Origin: an uncultured Lachnospiraceae bacterium
GTDB lineage: Bacteria; Bacillota; Clostridia; Lachnospirales; Lachnospiraceae
Direction of reading: 5' to 3'
DNA: 64,000 nucleotides
Assembly (NCBI GenBank): GCA_944381515.1
Contig: CALWLM010000021.1
Location: forward strand, 1 to 64,000
Shown: piece by piece, positions 28,409 through 36,450 of the stretch
How positions within the stretch are numbered: position 1 is the stretch's first letter
Layout of the letters: every line of letters begins with the position of its first letter
Translations under genes and position numbers: made by a program
The notes under the pieces: model-generated
What the model saw: only the letters and a program-made list of their open reading frames with translations
Database searches by the model: none
What the model was told of the DNA's origin: nothing

Positions 28409-29400
28409 GCTCCCAGCACCAGCTCCACAGCCTTCCTGCCCTCCCGGCCGTCCACTAGAAGGGGCGTCCCGTCAAGAATGGAAGAGACCAGATCCGCCAC
28501 CTGGCATATATGCCCCTGCGTATCAAGCTCTGCGGCGTTTCGGTGGGAGGCTCCGGCCTTTTGCTCCTCTGTTTTCGGCTGCTTGGCCGGTGCGCTTCCG
28601 CCATCCTCCATTTCCAGCCGGACGATCCGGTCTTCCTCCAGGGTCAGAGTACCCTTATCGCCGCACAGCTCTATCCTTCTGGGATAACCGGGATATACGC
28701 TGGTAGCTGCCTCGATCACCCCCAGAGCGCCGTTTTCAAACTGCAAAACGGCGCTCAGCGTGTCTTCGGTCTCAATCCGGCGGCTCAGCGTAGCCGAACA
28801 GGCATACACGCTTGACACCGGACCGGCAATGTATTGAACCAGGTCGACGCCGTGTATTCCCTGATTCATCAGGGCCCCGCCACCGTCCATATCCCAGGTT
28901 CCGCGCCAGGGGCTGGCGTCGTAGTATTCCTGGCTCCGATAATACTTCATATAAAGCCCCACGCTGACCAGCCGCCCCAGAGCGCCCTCGCCCACCAGCC
29001 GCTTTGCCCGGGCCACATCCGGCGAGAAGCGCAGCTGACTGACCACGCAGACCTTTCGGTTGTATTTCTCTCCCGCCTCAATAAGACGGTCGCAGTCGTC
29101 CAGCGTGAGGGCCATGGGCTTTTCGATCAGCACATGCTTTCCGTGCTCCAGCGCCTCCAGGGCAATCCGGGCATGCAGGCCGCTGGGAACGCAGATCGAC
29201 ACGGCCGATACTTGCTCATCCTCCCATATCTCCCGAAACGAAGAATAGCACCTCGTTCCGGTTTCCGCCGCCATCCGGCCGGCAGAAGCATAATCCTCAG
29301 CATAAACGCCTACTAACCGGGCCCTCTCCACCGCCCGAACGGCCGCCGCATGATAACGGGAAATCATCCCGCAGCCAATGATCGCAAATCCAACTTTCAT
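28336..29400 (-). CDS. Gfo/Idh/MocA-family oxidoreductase, last gene of the glucuronate operon
   Basis: A 354-residue enzyme with Rossmann motif FAIIGCGMISRYHAAAVRA, EKP in VLIEKPMALTLDD, and GGGALMNQGIHGVDL. It is clearly related to the protein at 25361. It lies 39 bases after kdgK on the same strand, so it probably belongs to the uxu operon and may oxidise a uronate or a glycoside of it. The C-terminal 24 codons run under the end of the convergent AraC gene with no terminator between them. ATG follows GAGGGGC. Confidence 0.86.
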   Translation of the reverse strand: MKVGFAIIGCGMISRYHAAAVRAVERARLVGVYAEDYASAGRMAAETGTRCYSSFREIWEDEQVSAVSICVPSGLHARIALEALEHGKHVLIEKPMALTLDDCDRLIEAGEKYNRKVCVVSQLRFSPDVARAKRLVGEGALGRLVSVGLYMKYYRSQEYYDASPWRGTWDMDGGGALMNQGIHGVDLVQYIAGPVSSVYACSATLSRRIETEDTLSAVLQFENGALGVIEAATSVYPGYPRRIELCGDKGTLTLEEDRIVRLEMEDGGSAPAKQPKTEEQKAGASHRNAAELDTQGHICQVADLVSSILDGTPLLVDGREGRKAVELVLGAYRSASLGLPVELSSAPEPRFSER

Positions 29401-29439
29401 ATGCCCCTCACACTTCCTTTCCGCTTATCTCTGTATCCG

Positions 29440-30465
29440 TTATCGCTGCACCCGTCCGGAAGCGTCTCCCCCAGCCAGGGCGCGTACCTCCGCCTCCGAT
29501 ACCATATTGAAGTCTCCTTCGACGGAATGCTTCAGGCAGGAGGCCGCCACGGCAAACTCCAGCGCCCCCTGAGGACTCTCCCCGTTTAACAAGGCGGCGA
29601 TCAGGCCGGCGGCAAAGCTGTCTCCCCCGCCCACACGGTCGACAATATGCACGCCGTATTTCTTGCTGAAACAACTCTCCTTCCCGCTGCGAAGCATGGC
29701 CGACCAGTTGTTGTCGCTGGCCGACAGAGATTCTCGCAGGGTGATTGCCACCTGGCGAAATCCAAAGCGTTCCTCCAGCTGCCTGGCCACATCCTCATAA
29801 CCGGCCCGGCTCACCGTCCCTGCCGTCACATCCGTGCCGGCCGCCCGGATGCCGAAGACATCCGCCGCATCCTCCTCATTGGCAATGCAGACGTCCACAT
29901 ACCGGCACAGTTCTCCCATGACCTGCTCCGCCTTTTCACGGCTCCACAGCTTCTTGCGGTAATTGAGGTCACAGGAAACGGTGATTCCCATCTCCTTGGC
30001 CGTCCGGCAGGCTTCCAGGCAGATATCTGCCGGCCCGTCTCCCAGCGCCGGCGTGATACCGGTGAAATGAAACCAGTCCGCCCCTTTCAGGATTTCCTTC
30101 CAGTCAAAATCCTCCGGCGAGGACTCTGCAAAGGAAGAGCCCGCTCTGTCATAGATAACCTTGGAGGGGCGCTGGGAGGCTCCCTTTTCCAGATAATAAA
30201 TCCCCAGCCGGTTTCCGCCCCGCGCGATATAAGAAGTGTCCACCCCGAAGCGGCGCAGCGAATTGAGGGCCGCCTGACCGATCTCATGGGCAGGGAGTTT
30301 TGTCACAAAAGCGGCGTCCAGACCAAAATTGGCCAGGGATACGGCCACATTGGCCTCCCCTCCTCCATAGGTTGCCCCCAGACGGTCCGCCTGTACAAAA
30401 CGGTAATATCCCTCCGGCGCCAGCCGCAGCATAATCTCGCCAAACGTCACCACTCTTCCCTTCAT
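29440..30465 (-). CDS. kdgK: 2-keto-3-deoxygluconate kinase (PfkB family)
   Basis: A 341-residue sugar kinase. Key features are the N-terminal GYYRFVQADRLGATYGGGEAN substrate loop and the C-terminal VDRVGGGDSFAAGL, where Asp is the catalytic base and GGGD forms the anion hole. It phosphorylates 2-keto-3-deoxygluconate to KDPG, the substrate of Eda. Its ATG overlaps the stop of eda as ATGA, so the two are translationally coupled. AAAGGAG lies upstream inside eda. Confidence 0.92.
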   Translation of the reverse strand: MKGRVVTFGEIMLRLAPEGYYRFVQADRLGATYGGGEANVAVSLANFGLDAAFVTKLPAHEIGQAALNSLRRFGVDTSYIARGGNRLGIYYLEKGASQRPSKVIYDRAGSSFAESSPEDFDWKEILKGADWFHFTGITPALGDGPADICLEACRTAKEMGITVSCDLNYRKKLWSREKAEQVMGELCRYVDVCIANEEDAADVFGIRAAGTDVTAGTVSRAGYEDVARQLEERFGFRQVAITLRESLSASDNNWSAMLRSGKESCFSKKYGVHIVDRVGGGDSFAAGLIAALLNGESPQGALEFAVAASCLKHSVEGDFNMVSEAEVRALAGGDASGRVQR

Positions 30466-31133
30466 CCTGCGCTCCTTTCTGCTCTCGTTCCCCGGCACCT
30501 TGCCACAAGCTGCACGGCCTCCCGGGTCAACTGGCGAATCCTGTCAAAATCGCCTGCCGCAATTAAATCTCCTTTTACCATCCAGCTGCCGCCGCAGGCC
30601 AGCACCCGGTCAAAGGCCAGATACTCCTCCACGTTGCCCGCATGGATTCCGCCGGTGGGCATAAAGCGCACATCCCGGTACGGGGCGGCCAGAGCCCGGA
30701 TAAAACGGATTCCGCCGGCAGCCTCCGCCGGGAAAAACTTCACCGTCCGAAGCCCCCGCTCCATGGCCTGCTCGATCTCCCCCGGCGTCATGCAGCCCGG
30801 AATCATGGGATAGTTCTGTCCCAGGCAGTAATCCAGCAGCTTTACATTAAGGCCGGGACTCACCAGAAAGGCCGCTCCCGCCTCCATGGCCTGATCCGCC
30901 TGCCGGGGCGTGAGGACGGTTCCGGCTCCCACCAGCATATGAGGAAACTCCCTTTTCAGGACAGCGATCGCCTCCGCCGCAGCCTCCGTGCGAAAGGTCA
31001 CCTCCGCACAGGGCAGGCCGCCATCGCAGAGAGCCTCTCCCAGCCGGGGAGCGTCCTCTGCCCGGTCGATCACCACCACCGGTACAATCCCGATTGTTCC
31101 AATTCTATCCAAAATCTCATTCATGGCATCCAT
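30462..31133 (-). CDS. eda: KDPG/KHG aldolase
   Basis: A 223-residue class I aldolase cleaving 2-keto-3-deoxy-6-phosphogluconate to pyruvate and glyceraldehyde-3-phosphate. The Schiff-base Lys132 is in TVKFFPAEAAGG. Glu44 and Thr are in AEVTFRTEAA, and LVGAGTVLTP and FMPTGGI are also conserved. The start is inside the end of uxaC: ATG at 31133 has AGGGAG at seven-base spacing, better than the ATG two codons earlier, which touches the site. Coupled to kdgK downstream by ATGA. Confidence 0.92.
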   Translation of the reverse strand: MDAMNEILDRIGTIGIVPVVVIDRAEDAPRLGEALCDGGLPCAEVTFRTEAAAEAIAVLKREFPHMLVGAGTVLTPRQADQAMEAGAAFLVSPGLNVKLLDYCLGQNYPMIPGCMTPGEIEQAMERGLRTVKFFPAEAAGGIRFIRALAAPYRDVRFMPTGGIHAGNVEEYLAFDRVLACGGSWMVKGDLIAAGDFDRIRQLTREAVQLVARCRGTRAERSAG

Positions 31134-32559
31134 GTACATTCTCCCTTCCCCCTGCCGTCTCCTCCAGAGAAAACCCGAAATATCGAACGGCATTGTTATA
31201 GCAGATATCCTGCACCAGTCTGCCCAGATACGCCTCATCCCCCGGACACTCGCCCGCTTCGGCCCACTGACCGATCAGGCCGCAGAGCAGCCTGCGGAAA
31301 TACTCATGGCGCACGTAGGAGAGAAAGCTGCGGGAATCCGTCAGCATTCCGATGAAGTTCCCCAAAAGCCCCTGGCTGGCCAGCCCGGTCAGATGATCCC
31401 TTATCCCCCGGATATGATCGTTAAACCACCAGGCGCTTCCATGCTGGATGGAGGCCTCCCCCTGAAAGCTGCCGATCACGCTGTCAATCCCGGCATTCTC
31501 TCCGGGCAGCAGGCTGTACAGCACCAGCTTGCCAAGGGCGCCTGACTGGCTAATCCTATCCAGAAGCTGCGCCAGCTCATGGTTCTGCGTTCCCGATCCC
31601 ATGCAGTCAAAGCCCGTATCCGCGCCCAAAAGACGGCTCCGTCTGCTGTCCGCTCCTCGCAGGCAGCCGTAATGCAGCTGCATAACCCAGCCTCTGCGGA
31701 CGCAGATATCGCTCAAAAGCAGGATAAAGGCCGACTGAATCTTTTCCCGATCACCGGGCAATAGCCCTCCTCCGGCCGATACCCGGGCAAATATTTTTTC
31801 CAGCTCCTCCTCGCCGGCCGGTACAAAGCAGGCGCGGTCTACACTCAGGTCGGCCGTGCGGCAGCCGGCCCGGTCAAAATAGTCCGCCCGCTTCTCCAAG
31901 GCCCTTTTCAGGGCGGCGAAACTGTCGATCTTACTCTCGGCCGCCTCGCCCAGACGCAGCAGATAAGAGGCAAAGTCTTCCTTCTCCCAGCTCATGGCTG
32001 CATCGGGCCGAAAGGCCGGCAGCACCTGTACCGAAAAGCTCTCGTCCTCCCGGATCAGCCTGTGCCAGCGCAGATCGTCCGCCGGATCGTCCGTGGTACA
32101 TAACAGGGTAACGCCAGAGCGGCTTATCAGGCTTCGGGCGCTGATCTGCTGCTGTTCCAGCTTTTCGCTGCACAGCCGCCAGACCTCTCCGGCCGTATGA
32201 CGGTTCAATATTCCGTCATAGCCAAAATACCGGCGCAGCTCCAGATGACTCCAGTGATAGAGCGGATTGCCCACCGCCCGCTCCAGCGTCCCGGCCCACT
32301 GCGCAAACTTTTCCTCTCCCGGCGCGTCTCCTGTGATAAAACGCTCCTCCACTCCGGCCGCCCGCATCAGCCGCCATTTGTAGTGGTCTCCCGACAGCCA
32401 CAGTTCGGCCATATCTGTAAAGCGGCGGTCCTGGGCAATCTCCTGCACGCTCAGATGGCAGTGATAGTCCACGATCGGCATAGGCTGCGCATAACGATGA
32501 TAAAGCCTGCGGGCCATGTCCGTATCCAGCAAAAAATCGTCGCCTAAAAATTCCTTCAT
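31117..32559 (-). CDS. uxaC: Glucuronate isomerase
   Basis: A 480-residue enzyme converting D-glucuronate to D-fructuronate (also galacturonate to tagaturonate). Family landmarks are FLGDDFLLDTDMARRLYH at the start, PIVDYHCHLS (metal-binding HxH), WRLMRAAGV, GNPLYHWSHLELRRYFG and LGNFIGMLTDSRSFLSYVRH. The length is usual. ATG at 32559 overlaps the uxuB stop as ATGA; a long upstream extension of the frame reads through uxuB and is not real. This is the isomerase entry point of the operon. Confidence 0.93.
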   Translation of the reverse strand: MKEFLGDDFLLDTDMARRLYHRYAQPMPIVDYHCHLSVQEIAQDRRFTDMAELWLSGDHYKWRLMRAAGVEERFITGDAPGEEKFAQWAGTLERAVGNPLYHWSHLELRRYFGYDGILNRHTAGEVWRLCSEKLEQQQISARSLISRSGVTLLCTTDDPADDLRWHRLIREDESFSVQVLPAFRPDAAMSWEKEDFASYLLRLGEAAESKIDSFAALKRALEKRADYFDRAGCRTADLSVDRACFVPAGEEELEKIFARVSAGGGLLPGDREKIQSAFILLLSDICVRRGWVMQLHYGCLRGADSRRSRLLGADTGFDCMGSGTQNHELAQLLDRISQSGALGKLVLYSLLPGENAGIDSVIGSFQGEASIQHGSAWWFNDHIRGIRDHLTGLASQGLLGNFIGMLTDSRSFLSYVRHEYFRRLLCGLIGQWAEAGECPGDEAYLGRLVQDICYNNAVRYFGFSLEETAGGRENVHGCHE

Positions 32560-34190
32560 TTCTCCGCCTCCGCTTTCACTCCCGTATATTTTTCCAGAGT
32601 ACGGCGCACCGCTCCCGGGCCTGCCTTCAGCTCGGACAGATAGCCGCAGACCTTCTGCGCAAGCCCGGCCTCGTACAGATCCACCCCAAAGATATCGCTG
32701 CGGCGGCAGACAGGACCGACAATAGCCTCCACATCCTGCTCCTCTCCCAGCCGCAGCTGCGATGCAGCCGGACGCAGCTCCTCCAGCAGAGGGTCTGGGC
32801 TCAGAGTAAATTCCCTTCCCTCGTCGTCCACCGCCATCAGATAGCGCAGCCAGCCGGCCAGAGCCAGGGGAATCCACGTAAGCTTCGCGGCCGCCCCCTG
32901 TCCCAGCCTCTCGTAGGCCCGGATTGTCTCGCCGAAGCGGACAGCCAGCTTCTGCGAAGTATCCGTAGCGATACGCTGGGGCGTATCCGGCAGAAAGGGA
33001 TTGGGCAGTCTATCTTCTATAACTGTGTCGATAAATTCCCTGGGATTCAAAATCCCCGGATCGACTACCATGGGCAGGCCCTCCAGATAACCGATTCCCC
33101 GAATCAGCCGCACCAGCGTCTCATCCTTCATCTCCTCAGAGATCCGCTCATAGCCCAGCAGGCAGCCATATACCGCCAGAGCCGTATGCAGAGGATTGAG
33201 GCAGGTACACACCTTCATGCGCTCCGTCTTTTCCACCGTCTCCCGGTCGGCAAAGAGGAAACCGGCCCGCTCAAGCTGCGGACGTCCTGCGGGAAATTTA
33301 TCCTCTATAACCAGATATTCGCACTCCTCCGCATTGACAAAGGCGGAAGCGTAGGTGCCCCGCGCCGTTACAATCCGGTCCATGCCCTCCACTCCGTCTG
33401 CCTTCAGAATATCCCGCACCGCTTCGTCGGGACGGGGCGTGATCTTGTCGATCATGGTCCAGGGAAAGCTGACCTTGGTCTCGTCATTGAGATAGGAGAC
33501 AAAGCCCTTCTGCACAAGCCCCTTCTCCTCCCAGCCCTGGGCCAGTACAAGGACAGCCTCCTTTAACCGGTCCCCATTGTGAGAGCAGTTGTCCATGCTC
33601 ACCAGCGCCACCGGCTTTTCCCCGGCGCAGTAACGGGTGTAGAGAAGACTGGCCACCTTGCCCATATAGCTTAAGGGCTGGCCCGGTCCGGCCTCAATAT
33701 CGGCCTTCACCGCTCCTTGCAGCTCTCCCTGTCCGTCCCGGAGCTGATATCCTTTCTCCGTGATCGTAAAAGAAGCCAACTGCAAAGAATCCCCGGCAAA
33801 AATCCGGCGCAGCCGTTCAAAATCTTCCGGCCGGTCCGCATTTGCCGCCAGCGCCTCGGCTATACTGCCAATCACCGTCTTGGCCACGGTCCCGTCGGAA
33901 CGCAGGGTAGCCAAAATCGTCAGATTGTCATGGGGCGCATAGACGGCGCGTATAATCTCATCGTCAAAGCCCTCGGCCACCACGATTCCCCGGTCCAGCG
34001 CCCCTTCATTCAGGAGCCGCTGCACCGCATGAGCCTGGTAGGCGCGAAAGATATTGCCGGCTCCAAAATGCACCCAAAAAGGCTCTTCCCAGGTCCGCCG
34101 CAGCATCTCCTCCCGATCAAAAAGAGGAAGCTCATAGCCGGCCTCCTCCCAGGCCTGCCGGTCTTTTAGTCCCTGTGTGTTTAACTGCAT
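32556..34190 (-). CDS. uxuB: Fructuronate reductase (mannitol dehydrogenase family)
   Basis: A 544-residue long-chain polyol dehydrogenase. VHFGAGNIFRAYQA at the N-terminus is the NAD-binding segment. VSMDNCSHNGDRL and VCTCLNPLHTALAVYG, carrying the Asn and His of the active site, are family signatures. In this operon it reduces D-fructuronate to D-mannonate. ATG at 34190 has AGGAGGAGACAG; the start is 12 bases after the uxuA stop. The protein is somewhat longer than the E. coli enzyme, as usual in Clostridia. Confidence 0.9.
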   Translation of the reverse strand: MQLNTQGLKDRQAWEEAGYELPLFDREEMLRRTWEEPFWVHFGAGNIFRAYQAHAVQRLLNEGALDRGIVVAEGFDDEIIRAVYAPHDNLTILATLRSDGTVAKTVIGSIAEALAANADRPEDFERLRRIFAGDSLQLASFTITEKGYQLRDGQGELQGAVKADIEAGPGQPLSYMGKVASLLYTRYCAGEKPVALVSMDNCSHNGDRLKEAVLVLAQGWEEKGLVQKGFVSYLNDETKVSFPWTMIDKITPRPDEAVRDILKADGVEGMDRIVTARGTYASAFVNAEECEYLVIEDKFPAGRPQLERAGFLFADRETVEKTERMKVCTCLNPLHTALAVYGCLLGYERISEEMKDETLVRLIRGIGYLEGLPMVVDPGILNPREFIDTVIEDRLPNPFLPDTPQRIATDTSQKLAVRFGETIRAYERLGQGAAAKLTWIPLALAGWLRYLMAVDDEGREFTLSPDPLLEELRPAASQLRLGEEQDVEAIVGPVCRRSDIFGVDLYEAGLAQKVCGYLSELKAGPGAVRRTLEKYTGVKAEAEK

Positions 34191-34201
34191 CTGTCTCCTC
34201 C

Positions 34202-35275
34202 TCATCCCTTTCTGTGCTGCTTGTCAATGGCCTCCCACAGCCCGTTGATATAGGCCGCTCCCAGAGCTCTGTCGTAGAGGCCGTATCCCGGCATGGCCTT
34301 TTCCCCCCAGATCATTCTCCCGTGATCCGGGCGAATCGGCCCGGCAAAACCGATCTCATACAGAGCCTTTACAATCTCGTACATGTCAAAGCTTCCGTCC
34401 GACGACAGATGGGCCGCCTCCTCGAAGTTATCCGGCGAATGGAATTTCAGATTCCGCACATGGGCAAAATGGATGCGCCCTTTGAGCGAGCGAATCATAT
34501 CCGGCAGGTCGTTCTCCAGATTCGTCCCATAGGAGCCGGAGCAGAAGGTCACGCCGTTGTGGGGATTGTCCACCATCTTCATCATCCGGAGAATGTTCTC
34601 CTTGTTGATTATAATCCGGGGCAGGCCAAAGACGCTCCAGGCCGGATCATCCGGATGAATCGCCATATTGATATCGTAGGCGTCGCAGACCGGCATGATC
34701 CGCTCCAGAAAATATTTCAGATTGGCAAAAAGGGCCTCGTCGTCCACATCCCGGTACAGCTCAAACAGCTCCTTTACATGAGCCATCCGCTCCGGTTCCC
34801 AGCCCGGCATAACCGATCCGTTCATGTCTCCCTCAATGGAGGCAAACATCTTCTCCGGGTCCAGAGCATCCACCGCCGCCTGGGTGTAGGCCAGCACCGT
34901 CGAACCGTCGGCCCGGACCCTGGCAAGCTCCGTTCGGGTCCAATCAAAAACCGGCATAAAATTGTAGCAGACCATGTGAATGTCTTCCTCGCCCAGATTT
35001 TTGAGCGTCTCGATGTAGTTGTCAATATAGCGGTCCCGATCCTCGCTGCCGGTCTTGATGGCATCGTGTACGTTGACGCTCTCGATGCCGGATATGCGAA
35101 GGCCGGCCTCCTCCACCTCCCGTTTTCTATCGCGAATCTTTTCTCTGCTCCACACGTCTCCCGGAGCCGTATCGTACAATGTCGTAATAACGCCGGTCAC
35201 GCCGGGAATCTGTCGGATCTGGCTGAGAGTCACCGTATCGTACCCCGGGCCAAACCACCGCAATGTCATCTCCAT
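34202..35275 (-). CDS. uxuA: Mannonate dehydratase
   Basis: A 357-residue TIM-barrel enzyme that dehydrates D-mannonate to 2-keto-3-deoxygluconate. Conserved segments are MTLRWFGPGYDTV, HMVCYNFMPVFDWTRTEL, NMAIHPDDPAW, FCSGSYGTNLENDL, HFAHVRNLK and IRPDHGRMIWGE, which hold metal-binding Cys, His and Asp residues. ATG at 35275 follows AAGGAGG at normal spacing. It is the first gene of the hexuronate operon, divergent from an AraC regulator. Confidence 0.93.
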   Translation of the reverse strand: MEMTLRWFGPGYDTVTLSQIRQIPGVTGVITTLYDTAPGDVWSREKIRDRKREVEEAGLRISGIESVNVHDAIKTGSEDRDRYIDNYIETLKNLGEEDIHMVCYNFMPVFDWTRTELARVRADGSTVLAYTQAAVDALDPEKMFASIEGDMNGSVMPGWEPERMAHVKELFELYRDVDDEALFANLKYFLERIMPVCDAYDINMAIHPDDPAWSVFGLPRIIINKENILRMMKMVDNPHNGVTFCSGSYGTNLENDLPDMIRSLKGRIHFAHVRNLKFHSPDNFEEAAHLSSDGSFDMYEIVKALYEIGFAGPIRPDHGRMIWGEKAMPGYGLYDRALGAAYINGLWEAIDKQHRKG

Positions 35276-35334
35276 ATTTCCGCCTCCTTCGCAGGTATAT
35301 GGCAATTTTAACAAAAAACGCCCTCCCCAATCAA

Positions 35335-35384
35335 TTGATACGGTTGTTGTATACATTGTAAAACTTGCTATTTCCGGTTAAAAT
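35335..35384. promoter_or_regulatory. Overlapping divergent promoters of the uxu operon and its AraC gene
   Basis: Plus strand (AraC gene): TTGTAA 35356-35361, 17-base spacer, TAAAAT 35379-35384. Minus strand (uxuA): TTTACA 35357-35362, 16-base spacer, TATCAA 35335-35340. The two -35 elements occupy nearly the same bases, so the polymerases compete, and one regulator could switch both. Confidence 0.55.
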
Positions 35385-35441
35385 AGAAACAAAAAGCAGG
35401 CACAAAACAGGACCGAACCAAAAAAGCCCAGCCCGCGGGAT

Positions 35442-35500
35442 AAAGGGAAGAGGAAAAGGAAAAGGAAGAGAGAGAAAGAGAAAAAGGGAAAGGGAGAGAA
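35442..35500 (+). other. 59-base all-purine tract in the leader of the AraC gene
   Basis: Every base from 35442 to 35500 is A or G. It contains several GGAAGAG, AGAGAGA and GGGAAAGGG blocks and ends at the ribosome site (AGGGAGAGAA) of the gene at 35503. The strand bias is extreme for this genome. It offers many Shine-Dalgarno-like sites and could form a triplex in DNA. Confidence 0.8.
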
Positions 35501-35502
35501 CG

Positions 35503-36423
35503 ATGAAAAAACGCTACCGCACCGACTTTCAGACCCGTCAGTATATGCTGTCGCGGGATTATGAGATTTTCTATTACAGCGACCGAAACCTGGGAGAGGT
35601 GGCTCTCCATTTTCATGATTACTATGAATTCTACTTTTTTCTCGAGGGAGACGTCAGCATCCAGCTGGGAGATACCCAGTGCCGGGTAAACCCCGGCGAT
35701 TTTCTGCTGGTTCCGCCGGGCCTTCTGCACCGCCCCATTATACACAGTCCCGCCGCCCCCTACCGGCGTTTTGTCTTCTGGATCAGCCAGCAATACTGCG
35801 ACAGTCTCCAAGCCCTCTCCTCAGACTACCTGTATCTGATGCAGCACGTAAAGGAGAGCCGTTCTTTTCTCTACTCCTTTGACACCGCCACCTTCAACGG
35901 CATACAGGCCAGGCTCTTCCGGCTGATCGACGAGACCCAGTCCAACCGCTACGGCAAGGAGGCCCAGTGCCTGCTCTGTGTAAACGAGCTGATCCTCCAC
36001 TTAAACCGCCTGATCTACGACCGTCTCCATGGAAGCGGAAGGGGACCGGCCGTCTCTCTGGCCGGGCAGCTGACAGCCTACATTGAGAACCATCTGGACG
36101 AGGATCTGTCTCTGGATCATCTGGCCGAAGTTTTCTACGTCAGCAAATATCATATTTCCCACGCTTTCAAGGATAGCTTTGGCATCTCCCTGCATCAGTA
36201 TATCACCAAAAAAAGGCTGGCCCAGTGCCGCGAGGCTTTGCTGAGCCAGCCGTCTATTACCGACGTCTATCAGTCCTTTGGTTTTGGAGATTACTCCAGC
36301 TTTTACCGGGCCTTCCGCAAGGAATACGGCATATCGCCCAAGGATTTCTGCGACAGTCTGACCGTCCGCCCTTCATCCCGTCATGATTCGGATTCATCCA
36401 CGGGAATCCAGAGATCCCGGTAA
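35503..36423 (+). CDS. AraC-family regulator, probable controller of the uxu operon
   Basis: A 306-residue protein with a cupin-like N-terminus (LHFHDYYEFYFFLEGDVS, NPGDFLLVPPGLLHRP) and a C-terminal AraC domain (LSLDHLAEVFYVSKYHISHAF, then SITDVYQSFGFGDYSSFYRAF, GISPKDF). ATG at 35503 is preceded by AGGGAGAGAACG. An upstream frame through the purine tract would add 46 Arg/Lys-rich residues and is unlikely. Its divergent placement next to uxuA suggests that it senses a hexuronate or a pathway intermediate. Confidence 0.86.
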   Translation: MKKRYRTDFQTRQYMLSRDYEIFYYSDRNLGEVALHFHDYYEFYFFLEGDVSIQLGDTQCRVNPGDFLLVPPGLLHRPIIHSPAAPYRRFVFWISQQYCDSLQALSSDYLYLMQHVKESRSFLYSFDTATFNGIQARLFRLIDETQSNRYGKEAQCLLCVNELILHLNRLIYDRLHGSGRGPAVSLAGQLTAYIENHLDEDLSLDHLAEVFYVSKYHISHAFKDSFGISLHQYITKKRLAQCREALLSQPSITDVYQSFGFGDYSSFYRAFRKEYGISPKDFCDSLTVRPSSRHDSDSSTGIQRSR

Positions 36424-36450
36424 TATTTTACCGTTTGTCCGAGCCTGCTG

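Noticed and set aside
32560-32877. 106-residue N-terminal extension of glucuronate isomerase
   Set aside because: It overlaps uxuB in another frame, is Gly/Arg-rich without structure, and a coupled ATGA start gives the normal protein length.
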